Shown here: positions 48,501 through 57,225 of the stretch, piece after piece | Layout of the letters: every line of letters begins with the position of its first letter | Position numbering within the stretch: the first letter of the stretch is position 1 | From: Grimontia celer | GTDB lineage: Bacteria > Pseudomonadota > Gammaproteobacteria > Enterobacterales > Vibrionaceae | Direction: 5' to 3' | Length of the DNA: 64,000 nucleotides | NCBI RefSeq assembly: GCF_900055185.1 | Contig: NZ_FIZX01000001.1 | Coordinates: forward strand, 1,798,001 to 1,862,000 | Program-made: the position numbers and the translations under genes | Notes under the pieces: generated by a model | Told to the model about the DNA's origin: nothing | Database searches by the model: none | What the model saw: only the letters and a program-made list of their open reading frames with translations

Positions 48501-49118
48501 TCAGCGAATTTGCTTGGCAAGGGTCTGATAGCCGTTATAAATGCGCGAGCCAGTAGTAAACCAGCACATGGCACCGAACACACAGGCAATCGTCACAAAA
48601 TGTGCAGGGAATAGACACATCAGCATAAAGCAAAGAATCGTCTCTGAACCTTCGGTCAATCCCGTCATGTAATACAGTGATTTGTTACTGTAAACTGGGT
48701 CATCAATCCCCTGCTTGCTCGCCATGATCGCGAAAGCCAGAAAGCTGCTTCCCGTGCCAATGAAAGAGAAAATCAAGAAAGCCCCCGCCACCGCATTCAC
48801 TTCCGGATTAGCCAGAATAAAGCCAAATGGCACCAGCGAGTAGAACAGGAAATCGAGGCTGATATCCAAAAACCCACCGGCGTCAGTAATGCCCTGAATC
48901 CGCGCCAACGCGCCATCCAATCCATCCATCATGCGGTTGATCATAATGAAAATCAGCGCCAGTTCGTATTGCTGCATCGCCAGCGCTGGCAAAACCAGAA
49001 ATCCGATGCAAAAGCCTGCCAAAGTGACCTGATTGGCAGAAACGCCCATCTCATCGACCATTTCAGCAAACATCGCCAACGGGCGCTTCACCACTTTAAT
49101 GCCAAAACTATCAAGCAT
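48501..49118 (-). CDS. ynjF: CDP-alcohol phosphatidyltransferase (YnjF-like)
   Basis: 205 aa membrane enzyme. The complete CDP-alcohol phosphatidyltransferase motif D-x2-D-G-x2-A-R-x8-G-x3-D-x3-D is present (MDGLDGALARIQG, then GGFLDISLDF), so the active site is intact. About six TM helices. Moves a phosphatidyl (or similar) group from a CDP-linked donor to an alcohol; the acceptor is unknown. Overlaps the ABC ATPase gene by 8 bp, as the last gene of the ynjBCD-like unit, in agreement with E. coli ynjBCD(E)F. Confidence 0.88.
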   Translation of the reverse strand: MLDSFGIKVVKRPLAMFAEMVDEMGVSANQVTLAGFCIGFLVLPALAMQQYELALIFIMINRMMDGLDGALARIQGITDAGGFLDISLDFLFYSLVPFGFILANPEVNAVAGAFLIFSFIGTGSSFLAFAIMASKQGIDDPVYSNKSLYYMTGLTEGSETILCFMLMCLFPAHFVTIACVFGAMCWFTTGSRIYNGYQTLAKQIR

Positions 49119-49773
49119 GTTGACGCTCCTGTTGTGCGGCGTGCCAAGGCCAGTTCAGAAGCTGACTGCCTTGAGGAATATCTTCGAGATCATGCGTCAC
49201 CATCAACGCGGGAATTTGGGCTTCTTTCAGCTGCTCAACCACCCAATCGCGGAACTGACTGCGCAAGGTTTTATCCAGCTTGCTGAAAGGTTCATCCAAA
49301 AGCGCCACTTTGGGTTTTGCCAACAACATTCGGGTCAGACTGACACGGGCGCGTTGGCCGCCGGAGATCTGGTCTGGGAACGAATTCGCCAACTGTGCCA
49401 GCGAGATGTTTTTCAACGCCTGCATTGCACGTTCTTTGCGTTCCGCGCCTTTAATGGTATCCGGCAAGGCAAACGCCAGATTTTCCCAAACAGACAGGTG
49501 TGGGAACAGTAAGTCATCCTGAAACAGAATGCCGACTTCGCGCTTGTGCGCTGCCATGCCATCAAGCTTGATGCCATTCAGTTTGATGCTGCCGAAATAT
49601 TCAAATTCATCTGACAGGTGGCCTGCTACGGCATCCAACAAAGTGGATTTACCGCAACCACTTGGTCCCATCAGACACAGCACTTCGCCCTTTTCTACGC
49701 GCATGTTCAGCGATGAAAACAGCACCTCGCCAGAGGATTTACGAATGGCGAGGTTTTCGAGACATAAGCTCAT
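49111..49773 (-). CDS. ynjD: ABC transporter ATPase (YnjD-like)
   Basis: 220 aa. Walker A LMGPSGCGKSTLLDAVAG, signature ISGGQRARVSLTRML, Walker B VALLDEPFSKLD, and the H-loop LMVTHDLEDIP. Subunit of the importer encoded with the permease (35-bp overlap) and the binding protein. Thiamine-importer-like in class; true substrate unproven. Confidence 0.9.
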   Translation of the reverse strand: MSLCLENLAIRKSSGEVLFSSLNMRVEKGEVLCLMGPSGCGKSTLLDAVAGHLSDEFEYFGSIKLNGIKLDGMAAHKREVGILFQDDLLFPHLSVWENLAFALPDTIKGAERKERAMQALKNISLAQLANSFPDQISGGQRARVSLTRMLLAKPKVALLDEPFSKLDKTLRSQFRDWVVEQLKEAQIPALMVTHDLEDIPQGSQLLNWPWHAAQQERQHA

Positions 49774-51442
49774 TATGAAACAACTCTTTGATTGGTTTGC
49801 GGCGAAGCGTTAACTGCAAACGGCTTGTTAGTATCGCCAGCGAGAAGAACAGGAACGGCAGCAAAGCCTGCCAAATAGCGTAAATCGCCGTAACACGACG
49901 ATCGAAGCCGCTGGAAAGCGCCACCGCTTCCGTGGTCAATGTGGTAATGCGTCCTGCACCCAGCACCAGTGTCGGCAGGTATTGCGCCAGACTGACGCTG
50001 ATACCAATTGCCCAGGCGAACAAAATTGCGGGCAACAGGATAGGCATTTTCACTTTAAGCCAGACGCGGAGTGGCGATTTACCGAGACTCAACGCCGCGC
50101 GGGTTAAACGCTCGTCATAGCTGCGCCAAGGGCCGTCCAGCGAAAGATAAACATACGGGAAAGCAAAGAACAGATGCGCCCAGCAGACCCAGAAAAAATG
50201 TGCATCGCCATTCACGTACAGCGTGGCAACCTGCATGCCAAAAAGGATGGAAAGCTGCGGCACCAACATAGGCACGGCAATGATGTAACCCGGCACCTGA
50301 ATGCGGTGACACAGGCGATATTCGTGCGCCAGTAACGCCATCACCAAAGCCAGCGTGGCGGAGATCAGTGCGATAACGATGCTCTGCTCAATCGAGCCAA
50401 GAATGGAATCCCACTCATATTCCCAGAAACGCAGGCTGTATCGGCTTGGTAGTAAATCCGGGAAGCGCCAGCGCTGCGCCACGCTCCAGATTAACATCAG
50501 CGGGATCATCGAAATCGAGAGTGTCAGCATCCCCACAAACAGGGTTTTCCCCGGTAACGCGAAACCTGTACGCCCTGCATATTGCCATTGGTTGAAGCCT
50601 TGGGTGACCGCCCATTCAATCAGACGCGCAACACCAATCAGCAAGAGGGAGATCGCCAGCAACACCACAGCCCCTGCTGACGCGCGTGGCAGTAGAGCTA
50701 AGTCCGGGTCGTTAAACCATTGCCACACCAACACCGCAAAAGTTGGCGGGTTGGTCGGGCCGATGATCAATGCCACATCCACTACCGACAAGCCATAAGC
50801 CATGACCGCCAGCAATGGAAAACGCAGCTTGGACAGCCACTGTGGGAACACACATTTCCACCAGGCTTCCGCACGGGAATACCCCAGTGACGCGGCGACT
50901 TTTTCCACTCTGTTTACTTTCACCTGCTGGAGAATGGAAATACTCATCAGTAGCAGGAATGGCACCTCTTTCAATGCCAGCATCAGGATTAAACCAAGCG
51001 CGTGCGGGTCTTTGATCAGCAGCGCGAGGTCAGACGCGTTCGGATCAGCACTGATGCCAACCACATCCAGCAAACGCATTCCCATCCCCGTTGGGGCAAA
51101 CAGGAAAGCAAAGCCAATGGCAAACGCCACATGCGGCACAGCCAGCAAAGGAGAGAGGGAGACCTCGACCTTACGCCAGAACTTGGTTCCCCAGGTTGCC
51201 TGCAGAATGGCAAATGTCAGCAAACACGCCAGATACGTGCTCGCTAATCCGGAATAGACCGTCATGCCAATCGAGCGCCAAACGCCTTCCCAATCGAACA
51301 CTTGGGAAAATCCGTTCAGCGAGACGAGGTGCATGTCGAGTGGCGGAATGTAGCCCACTGAAGAGACCGCAACGCCCGCCACCCCAAACAGGGTCGGCAG
51401 GACGCAGATAAGAAGAATGAACAGATAGCTCGCGCGTAACAT
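49739..51442 (-). CDS. ynjC: ABC transporter permease, double-length (YnjC-like)
   Basis: 567 aa from ATG 51442 (AGGT upstream); an in-frame GTG at 51472 overlaps ynjB. Twelve or so TM helices in two homologous halves, each with a BPD_transp_1 EAA loop (KVEKVAASLGYSRAEAWWKCVFPQ; RLTRAALSLGKSPLRVWLKVKMP), like ThiP and YnjC. One polypeptide thus supplies both halves of the channel. Confidence 0.88.
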   Translation of the reverse strand: MLRASYLFILLICVLPTLFGVAGVAVSSVGYIPPLDMHLVSLNGFSQVFDWEGVWRSIGMTVYSGLASTYLACLLTFAILQATWGTKFWRKVEVSLSPLLAVPHVAFAIGFAFLFAPTGMGMRLLDVVGISADPNASDLALLIKDPHALGLILMLALKEVPFLLLMSISILQQVKVNRVEKVAASLGYSRAEAWWKCVFPQWLSKLRFPLLAVMAYGLSVVDVALIIGPTNPPTFAVLVWQWFNDPDLALLPRASAGAVVLLAISLLLIGVARLIEWAVTQGFNQWQYAGRTGFALPGKTLFVGMLTLSISMIPLMLIWSVAQRWRFPDLLPSRYSLRFWEYEWDSILGSIEQSIVIALISATLALVMALLAHEYRLCHRIQVPGYIIAVPMLVPQLSILFGMQVATLYVNGDAHFFWVCWAHLFFAFPYVYLSLDGPWRSYDERLTRAALSLGKSPLRVWLKVKMPILLPAILFAWAIGISVSLAQYLPTLVLGAGRITTLTTEAVALSSGFDRRVTAIYAIWQALLPFLFFSLAILTSRLQLTLRRKPIKELFHNELMSRKPRHS

Positions 51443-51447
51443 CAAAC

Positions 51448-52596
51448 CTAACTTCCGTAGCGTTGTAGCCACTCTTTTTCGATGGCACTTTGCCAGCTTG
51501 GGTGGGTTTCAGGCACTGATTTGAACGGCTTGTGTTCTTTCGCCGAGCCAGAAAGGAATTCGGTTTTAAGTACCGATGGATCACCCCAAATATCGATATT
51601 ACCTTTACGTGATTGCGCTTCAGGACACATCAAAAAGTTAATGACCACTAACGCCCCAGCCTTTGCATTAGCGTTCCATGGCACCGCCAGATAATGAATG
51701 TTCGACAGCGCGCCGAAGTCCATTGCATAAGCTTTAGTGCTTTCCGCAAGGTTACCCGTTGCATGGGCAGCGTAAACCGCGTTTGGGTTGAAAGTGATGG
51801 CCAAATCGATTTGACCGTCATCCAGCAATTGCAGTGTTTCGGCTGTGCCTGCCGGGAATTGCTCGCCCCCACGCCAAGCTACTTTGTGGAACGCATCCAG
51901 ATAGTCCCAAAGCGGTTTGGTCACAGCTGCATAATCTGTGTCAGAGGCTGACTTTTGCAGACGTGGATCGTTCGAAGTCAGCTCAATCAGCAAGGACTTC
52001 AAAAAGCTCGTGCCGTGAAATTCCGGTGGTCGTGGGTACGTCAGTCGGTTTGGATTTGCCTGCGCATATTTCAACATGTCCGCGTAAGAGCGCGGAGGAG
52101 ACGAAAGCGCTTCCTCGTCATAGATAAACACCAGTTGTCCCATGCCCCATGGCGCTTCCAGCCCTTCTGTTGGTTCGGAAAAATCCACGGTCACAGGCAG
52201 TGACTGATCCACGTACTGCCAGCTTGGTAAGTCTTCAACAAAAGGCCCAAACAGCAGTTGGTTGTCTTTGAGGGATTTGAAGTTTTCGCCGTTAATCCAG
52301 AGCATATCAACGCTGCCACCCTGATCTTTGCCTGCGGCTTTTTCTGCAATCAAGCGCGTGGTGGTTTCAGTAATGTCTGTCACTTTGACGTGATGAAGCG
52401 TGACATCGTAACGACGCTTAAGCTCTTTTTTCGCCCATCCCAGATAGCGGTTAATTTCCTGATTACCGCCCCAGGCGTGGAAGTAAACATGCTGTCCGGC
52501 GGCCTCGGCTTCAATCTGCTGCCAGTTTTCAGTGCCTGTCGCAGACACAGAGAAAGTGGTGACCGCTAAAATAAGCGCGGTGAAAAGGTTGTTCAT
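51448..52596 (-). CDS. ynjB: ABC transporter periplasmic binding protein (YnjB-like)
   Basis: 382 aa with signal peptide (ALILAVTTFSVSATG). Very close to E. coli YnjB: WQQIEAEAAGQHVYFHAWGGNQEINRYLGW, GGSVDMLWINGENFKSLK, and the ending KEWLQRYGS. It is related to thiamine/iron-type binding proteins, but the ligand of YnjB is not established. A minus-strand terminator (52636-52671) lies between it and the upstream TVP38 gene, so this importer may have its own promoter or receive reduced read-through. Confidence 0.9.
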   Translation of the reverse strand: MNNLFTALILAVTTFSVSATGTENWQQIEAEAAGQHVYFHAWGGNQEINRYLGWAKKELKRRYDVTLHHVKVTDITETTTRLIAEKAAGKDQGGSVDMLWINGENFKSLKDNQLLFGPFVEDLPSWQYVDQSLPVTVDFSEPTEGLEAPWGMGQLVFIYDEEALSSPPRSYADMLKYAQANPNRLTYPRPPEFHGTSFLKSLLIELTSNDPRLQKSASDTDYAAVTKPLWDYLDAFHKVAWRGGEQFPAGTAETLQLLDDGQIDLAITFNPNAVYAAHATGNLAESTKAYAMDFGALSNIHYLAVPWNANAKAGALVVINFLMCPEAQSRKGNIDIWGDPSVLKTEFLSGSAKEHKPFKSVPETHPSWQSAIEKEWLQRYGS

Positions 52597-52635
52597 ACTA
52601 CTTCGTTTTTATCGGTTTCTAGGGCTTTCAAAAGC

Positions 52636-52671
52636 AAAAAATCGTCCCCAGCCAAAAAGACGGAGGACGAT
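52636..52671 (-). terminator. Internal terminator or attenuator upstream of ynjB
   Basis: On the minus strand ATCGTCC (52671-52665) pairs with GGACGAT (52647-52641), then TTTTTTGC. It lies 28 bp after the TVP38 stop and 40 bp before the ynjB ATG, splitting the cluster. Confidence 0.75.
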
Positions 52672-52698
52672 ACATTCACTTCATGGATATGCGCAAGC

Positions 52699-53376
52699 TT
52701 ATTTAGACAGTTCCGCCATATCGATGCCTTTTTTCTTCGCGATGTATTTCGGGATCAGAGACATGCCGAACAGCACCAGACCCGCAACCGCGAATTTCAC
52801 CAGCAGCATGGCTGACACGCCGTTAGTCGCGATGTCACCCGCCATGTAAGCGAAGATGAAGGCGCCAGGTGCCATAGTGATCATCGAAACCAGTGCGAAA
52901 GTGCTCAGGCTCAGACCAGTCAAACCGTATGCGTAGTTTTGCAGGCTGAATGGGAACACAGGAACCAGACGGGTCAGGATCAGGAAGCTAGTGCCGTTTT
53001 GCGCAACACCGTCGTCAATTTTCTTGAAGATTGGGTTGGTACCAAACTTTTTCATGATGGTGCCACGTAGCAGGAAGCGAGCCACAACAAACGCTGCAGA
53101 CGCACCTACGGTTGCAGCAACCAGTGCCAGAATACCGCCTTGAACCGGGCCAAAGACGATACCCGCAACGATGGTGAACGCACTGCCTGGCAGCATGAAG
53201 ATACAGGCGAAAACGTAAGCAATCAGGAATACCACGTAACCCATTGCGCCGAAGCTTGCGATCCAAGCTTGCAGGCTTTGGATGTCAGTGATGATTTCCA
53301 GAATGCCGCTTTGTTTCGCTGCAAACAGAACAGCGGCGATAACCGCAATGACCAGACCTATTTTTAGAAATTTCAT
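52699..53376 (-). CDS. TVP38/TMEM64 family membrane protein (YdjX/YdjZ-like)
   Basis: 225 aa with five to six TM helices. The SNARE-associated/TVP38 domain is shown by LPGSAFTIVAGIVFGPVQGGILALVAATVGASAAFVVARFLLR and LTRLVPVFPFSLQNYAYGLT. E. coli has ydjX and ydjZ of this family directly before ynjABCDEF, the same neighbourhood as here. Proposed roles include lipid scrambling or detoxifying export; the role here is unproven. Preceded by a strongly folded 211-bp gap. Confidence 0.85.
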   Translation of the reverse strand: MKFLKIGLVIAVIAAVLFAAKQSGILEIITDIQSLQAWIASFGAMGYVVFLIAYVFACIFMLPGSAFTIVAGIVFGPVQGGILALVAATVGASAAFVVARFLLRGTIMKKFGTNPIFKKIDDGVAQNGTSFLILTRLVPVFPFSLQNYAYGLTGLSLSTFALVSMITMAPGAFIFAYMAGDIATNGVSAMLLVKFAVAGLVLFGMSLIPKYIAKKKGIDMAELSK

Positions 53377-53416
53377 GAGTATTTACCCGAAAAATAAAGA
53401 ATTCTGCTTTTCCCTG

Positions 53417-53577
53417 AAGAAGGCGTTCGGCCTTGAATGTGCGCTTTTTGTTTGCCTGATACGAGGGCTCCCGTTAGGCCCAAACGCATCCTAAAAGCGC
53501 ACCGAACGACTTCTTAAGGCAAGAAACTCGCCGGGCGAAACTGCAGGAGACAACTGCGTATTGTTCAACACCCGGCG
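53417..53577 (-). ncRNA. Structured intercistronic element (candidate cis-RNA)
   Basis: Two strong hairpins in the 211-bp gap between the CCG protein and TVP38 genes. The first, in minus-strand order, pairs CGCCGGG with CCCGGCG (53577-53571 / 53535-53529). The second is a 99-nt rod: AAGAAG/CTTCTT (53417-53422 / 53510-53515), CGTTCGG/CCGAACG, TGCGCTTTT/AAAAGCGCA, GTTT/AAAC, GCCT/AGGC and an ACGGG/CTCGT apex. Little T-run follows, so simple termination is unlikely. I do not recognise a riboswitch class. May be a riboswitch, an mRNA stabiliser or a palindromic repeat. Confidence 0.55.
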
Positions 53578-53587
53578 GCTTCTTAAA

Positions 53588-54358
53588 TCACACTGACATG
53601 CACTTAATCAGGCCAGCTTTTGACTTGTAACGGTTGAACCAAGCTTTTGCTGGGTTAGCCAGTACGTTCACTGGTGGTGCAGTGTCTTGCATCACAACCG
53701 GACCAAACATCAGATCCAGAATGTGCCAAGATTTAGTGCCCACACCCATCATGGATGCGCGACATGCTGCGCAGTAAACCACCACGTGGTCAGTTTCAAA
53801 TTCATCAACACGACGCTGAACCACTCGGGTTGCCACATCAGGGTTAGCCGGTACAACCATGCCACCGAAGCCACAGCAGCGCGTATTCTCGCGGGTGTGT
53901 TCTGGCTCAGCAGTTTTGTAGCCAAGCTCATTCAGGATCCAACGGATACCGTCTTGTAGTTCTTTCTCGTAGCGGGTTGAGCAAGAGTCGTGAATGGTGA
54001 ATACCACGTCGCTGTCTTTTGCTTTGCCCACCAGCTCTTTTGGCAGACCGATTTTTGGCAGCAGTTTCCACAGAGAAACGGGCTTTTGCGTACCTCCAGA
54101 TTTCTTGATCATGCCGTAGCAGCTTTGACATGCCACGATCACTTCGTCTGCTTGCAGCTTGTCAAAGTCAGCTTGCAGCTGGCCGTAACGCTCTTTGAAT
54201 TTGTCTGCCTGACCAATCGCTGCAGTTGGCTTACCACAACATTTCTGAACCGCACCCATTTCCGGGAACACGTTTTTCAGGTGTTGTGCAATCGCCGCGA
54301 CACCTTCTGGCGAGTAGGATGGCAGGCTGCATCCTGGCATGAATACTTTATTGGTCAT
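53588..54358 (-). CDS. HdrB-like (Fe-S)-binding protein with two CCG domains
   Basis: 256 aa, no signal peptide. Two cysteine-rich CCG domains: PGCSLPSYS, QKCCGKPTA and ACQSCYGMI in the first; HDSCSTRYE, RCCGFGGMV and YCAACRASM in the second. HdrB of heterodisulfide reductase and the GlpC/LutA families use this domain for [4Fe-4S] sites acting on disulfides or lactate-type substrates. ATGA overlap with the upstream GltD-like gene shows tight coupling, so it is likely the catalytic partner of that flavoprotein. Confidence 0.88.
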   Translation of the reverse strand: MTNKVFMPGCSLPSYSPEGVAAIAQHLKNVFPEMGAVQKCCGKPTAAIGQADKFKERYGQLQADFDKLQADEVIVACQSCYGMIKKSGGTQKPVSLWKLLPKIGLPKELVGKAKDSDVVFTIHDSCSTRYEKELQDGIRWILNELGYKTAEPEHTRENTRCCGFGGMVVPANPDVATRVVQRRVDEFETDHVVVYCAACRASMMGVGTKSWHILDLMFGPVVMQDTAPPVNVLANPAKAWFNRYKSKAGLIKCMSV

Positions 54359-56151
54359 TTTGTGGTTACCGCGCGTTTAGCCATTGTGAAGAATTTCGAG
54401 AAGCCCAGCTTCTGGTGCATGTTGATTGCCTTGTGGCCTTTCATTGGCGATTCGCCATTGTTCGCGTTAACGAAGTCAACACGGGCACCAAGGAAGATAT
54501 CCTTCATTGGGTAATCTTTAGGACAAACGATGGTGCACTGGTCACAGGCGTTACAGGAGTAAGCCAGCAGTGGGTCCATTTCTTTGTTGTTGACGAAGTC
54601 GCTGAACAGGGTCTTCGGACAGTCGCCGAAGTCGTTCATCATGATGCACTCGCTCATACACAGTTTGCAGGTACATTGCAGACAGCGGCTTGATTCCTGC
54701 TTGATTTGCTCTTGCGTGAAACCAAGGTCAACCTGCGCGAAATCGCGCTTGCGTACTTCAGCATCACGCAGTTCACCGTGCAGACGAGGAACATCGGTAG
54801 TGCCTTTAGGCAGTGGGATGTCCAGACGAGACTTGTAGCTGTACTCTTCCTGGAAATCGCGGCCTTCTTCCAGAGGACGACCCGCGAACTGACGCTCGAT
54901 GCTCATGGCTGCTTTACGGCCCAGCGCCATCGCTTCAATCACGATGTTACCGCCAGCGGCGTCACCAGCGACGTAAACACCTTCCATCGAAGTTGCCAGC
55001 GTGTCTTTGTCGACCACGTAGCGACCGCCACGCGTGGTTTCCAGCGCGCCGTCAGTGATGTCTGCCACCAGCTGACCGGTTGCGAATACCACTGTGTCGA
55101 CTTCGATAGTACGGGTTTCATCGCTGTAGCTTGGAGCAAAGTTGCCGTTTTCGTCGAAGATAGACAGCACACGACGCAGGGTAATTGAGGTCACTTTACC
55201 GTCTTTCTCTTCGATAGAGATTGGGCCCCAGCCTGCGTTGAAGACCACGCCTTCTTCCAGCGATTCTTCGATTTCAACATGGCTTGCTGGCAGTTTTTCC
55301 ATCGCTTCCAATGAGCACTGGTAAACTTCATCAGCACCGATACGCCATGATGAACGTGCACAGTCCATCGCTACGTCACCACCGCCGATCACCATCACTC
55401 GTTTGCCAGCGCGGGGGAATGCACGGGTTTCAGAGATTTCTTTCAGGTATTCAACTGCAGAGAATACGCCTTCAGACTGGTGACCAGGCAGCGGGATGAT
55501 AGAACCCACATGCGCACCGTGTGCCAGAACCACTGCATCGTGAGTGTTGCGCAGTTCTTCAAATGTGATGTCTTTGCCGATTTCCACGCAGAACTTGGTT
55601 TCGATGCCCAGCATATCCAGGTAGCTGTATTCGAAATCAATAACATGGCGTGGCAGACGGTATTCAGGAATACCTACGCGCATCATGCCGCCGTACACGT
55701 CCATTTTTTCGAAAATAGTGACTTCGTGACCTTTGCGGCGAAGTTCAATCGCCGTCTGTGCACCCGCAGGGCCAGCACCGATGATGGCGATTTTCTTTCC
55801 AGTTGGATTCAAAACCGCCAGATCCCAGTTCTCTTTGTTATCCATTTTTTCTGCAACGAAGCGTTTGATACCCGCCACGCTGATGCCCTGACCGTATTCA
55901 GTCTGACGACGACATGCCTGCTCACACGGGTGCGCACAGATGCGGCCCAGCGTTTGCGGCAGAAACAGTTTGCCGCGAATCACGTCCAGTGCTTCTTGAT
56001 ACTTGCCTTCGCCCGCCAGACGCACGTATTGCTTAACGTCAGTGTGCATTGGACATGCAGTTTGGCATGCTGGGTCTGCATCACCCATGCAGCCGTCTAC
56101 TACGCGTTGTGCCGCGTCGTAGAGCTTTTGACTAAAAATGACATTGTTCAT
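54355..56151 (-). CDS. GltD-like FAD/NAD(P) oxidoreductase with extra Fe-S domain
   Basis: 598 aa. Residues 15-95 are the dihydroprymidine-dehydrogenase-type Fe-S domain (CMGDADPACQTACPMHTD, GRICAHPCEQACRR). FAD site IAIIGAGPAGAQTAIELRRKG at about 123. NAD(P) site VMVIGGGDVAMDCARSS at about 265. The C-terminal 110 residues add two cysteine clusters, CLQCTCKLCMSEC and CNACDQCTIVCP, beyond normal GltD. It should feed electrons from NAD(P)H to the HdrB-like protein encoded next to it. It is larger than GltD and has no gltB nearby. Confidence 0.88.
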   Translation of the reverse strand: MNNVIFSQKLYDAAQRVVDGCMGDADPACQTACPMHTDVKQYVRLAGEGKYQEALDVIRGKLFLPQTLGRICAHPCEQACRRQTEYGQGISVAGIKRFVAEKMDNKENWDLAVLNPTGKKIAIIGAGPAGAQTAIELRRKGHEVTIFEKMDVYGGMMRVGIPEYRLPRHVIDFEYSYLDMLGIETKFCVEIGKDITFEELRNTHDAVVLAHGAHVGSIIPLPGHQSEGVFSAVEYLKEISETRAFPRAGKRVMVIGGGDVAMDCARSSWRIGADEVYQCSLEAMEKLPASHVEIEESLEEGVVFNAGWGPISIEEKDGKVTSITLRRVLSIFDENGNFAPSYSDETRTIEVDTVVFATGQLVADITDGALETTRGGRYVVDKDTLATSMEGVYVAGDAAGGNIVIEAMALGRKAAMSIERQFAGRPLEEGRDFQEEYSYKSRLDIPLPKGTTDVPRLHGELRDAEVRKRDFAQVDLGFTQEQIKQESSRCLQCTCKLCMSECIMMNDFGDCPKTLFSDFVNNKEMDPLLAYSCNACDQCTIVCPKDYPMKDIFLGARVDFVNANNGESPMKGHKAINMHQKLGFSKFFTMAKRAVTTK

Positions 56152-56190
56152 TGTTGTTATGATTCCGGTATATGTAATTCTTTTGGCAGT

Positions 56191-56229
56191 ACCTACTCAG
56201 GCGCAGTGCTCAAGTGCGCCTGGGTAAGT
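56191..56229 (-). other. Intercistronic hairpin after rhodanese gene
   Basis: ACCTACTCAGGCGCA (56191-56205) pairs with TGCGCCTGGGTAAGT (56215-56229) around a 9-nt loop; the two non-Watson-Crick positions are wobble pairs on one strand. No T-run on the minus strand, so it is more likely a processing or stability element than a terminator. Confidence 0.6.
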
Positions 56230-56235
56230 CATTGA

Positions 56236-57225
56236 TTAGCTTTTCTTCGCACCGCTTTGCACTGGAATATCCGCACGATTTTGTTCGTAGTGCGCGTAGC
56301 TGTATTCAATCCAAGAACCGTCGTAGTTGTAGACGTCTTGTGCACCCAGAACTTCTTCCAGAACCATCATGGTGTGTGCAGAACGAACGCCTGATTGACA
56401 GTAGGCAATCACTTTCTTGCCTTTGATTACGTCGCCGTACAGGGCTTGCAGTTCTTCTGCCGATTTCAGCGTGGTGTCGTCGTTCAGCGCTTTGGTCCAG
56501 TTGATGTGAACACTGCCAGGGATCGTGCCCGGGCCAAATGCGCCAGATACTGTGGTGCTGCCATCAAATTCCGCGGTGCCGCGGGTATCCAGAATCACCC
56601 AGTCAGCGGTGTTTTGCGCTGCCAGAACCATATCCAGAGTTGCCAGTGCCGATTCTTCGCTTTGTGGTGCTGGAGCTTTGTACTGAGATGCAGTCACCGT
56701 TGGGTTTGCATTGCCAGTTGGGAAGCCTTCGCCAATCCAAGCATTCAGGCCGCCATCCAGATAACGAACATCTTCATGGCCGAGGTTTTTGATTTGCCAA
56801 AACAGGCGGGCAGCGTCGTGGTGAGAGTTCGCCGCGTAAACCACAATGGTGGTTTCCGGTGTTGCGCCGTAGCTGCTCAGCAGGGATTCCATTTCTTCGA
56901 CAGAGTTGCGCATGCCGTCAAACTCATACGCCTCTTTCGCTGCTGAGTAATCAGGACGCCACATTGAGAATGAACCTTCGATAGGTGCATCTGGCTTCAT
57001 TGGGTTCAGCGCGCCGATCACAACCACATCCAGGTCGCGATCCATCATCTGCTTCACTTCCTGTGCAGAAACGAACGCTTCTGGGTTGGCGTACTCAGCA
57101 AACTTCTGATCTAACACTTCAGCACTTACCTGAACCGCTTCTGCACCGAACATGCTGGTGTAGCCGACATAACCTGCTGCCAGAACAGCAGCGACAACGC
57201 CGATTGCAACTGTCGATTTTTTCAT
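56236..57225 (-). CDS. Exported tandem rhodanese (sulfurtransferase, YnjE-like)
   Basis: 329 aa with an N-terminal signal or anchor (TVAIGVVAAVLAAGYVGYTS). Two rhodanese domains. The first (about 50-170) has VVYAANSHHDAAR where the active Cys should be, so it is inactive. The second (about 195-315) has catalytic Cys276 in AYCQSGVRSAH. This matches E. coli YnjE in general plan, although YnjE has three domains. Likely handles sulfane sulfur or thiosulfate in the periplasm. First gene of the minus-strand cluster, facing the sensor kinase gene across 272 bp. Confidence 0.88.
   Translation of the reverse strand: MKKSTVAIGVVAAVLAAGYVGYTSMFGAEAVQVSAEVLDQKFAEYANPEAFVSAQEVKQMMDRDLDVVVIGALNPMKPDAPIEGSFSMWRPDYSAAKEAYEFDGMRNSVEEMESLLSSYGATPETTIVVYAANSHHDAARLFWQIKNLGHEDVRYLDGGLNAWIGEGFPTGNANPTVTASQYKAPAPQSEESALATLDMVLAAQNTADWVILDTRGTAEFDGSTTVSGAFGPGTIPGSVHINWTKALNDDTTLKSAEELQALYGDVIKGKKVIAYCQSGVRSAHTMMVLEEVLGAQDVYNYDGSWIEYSYAHYEQNRADIPVQSGAKKS

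Noticed and set aside
52597-52698. TPP riboswitch before ynjB, expected if this were a thiamine importer
   Set aside because: The gap is only about 100 bp and is mostly a terminator; CTGAGA and ACC(C)TGATC-like TPP box words are absent.
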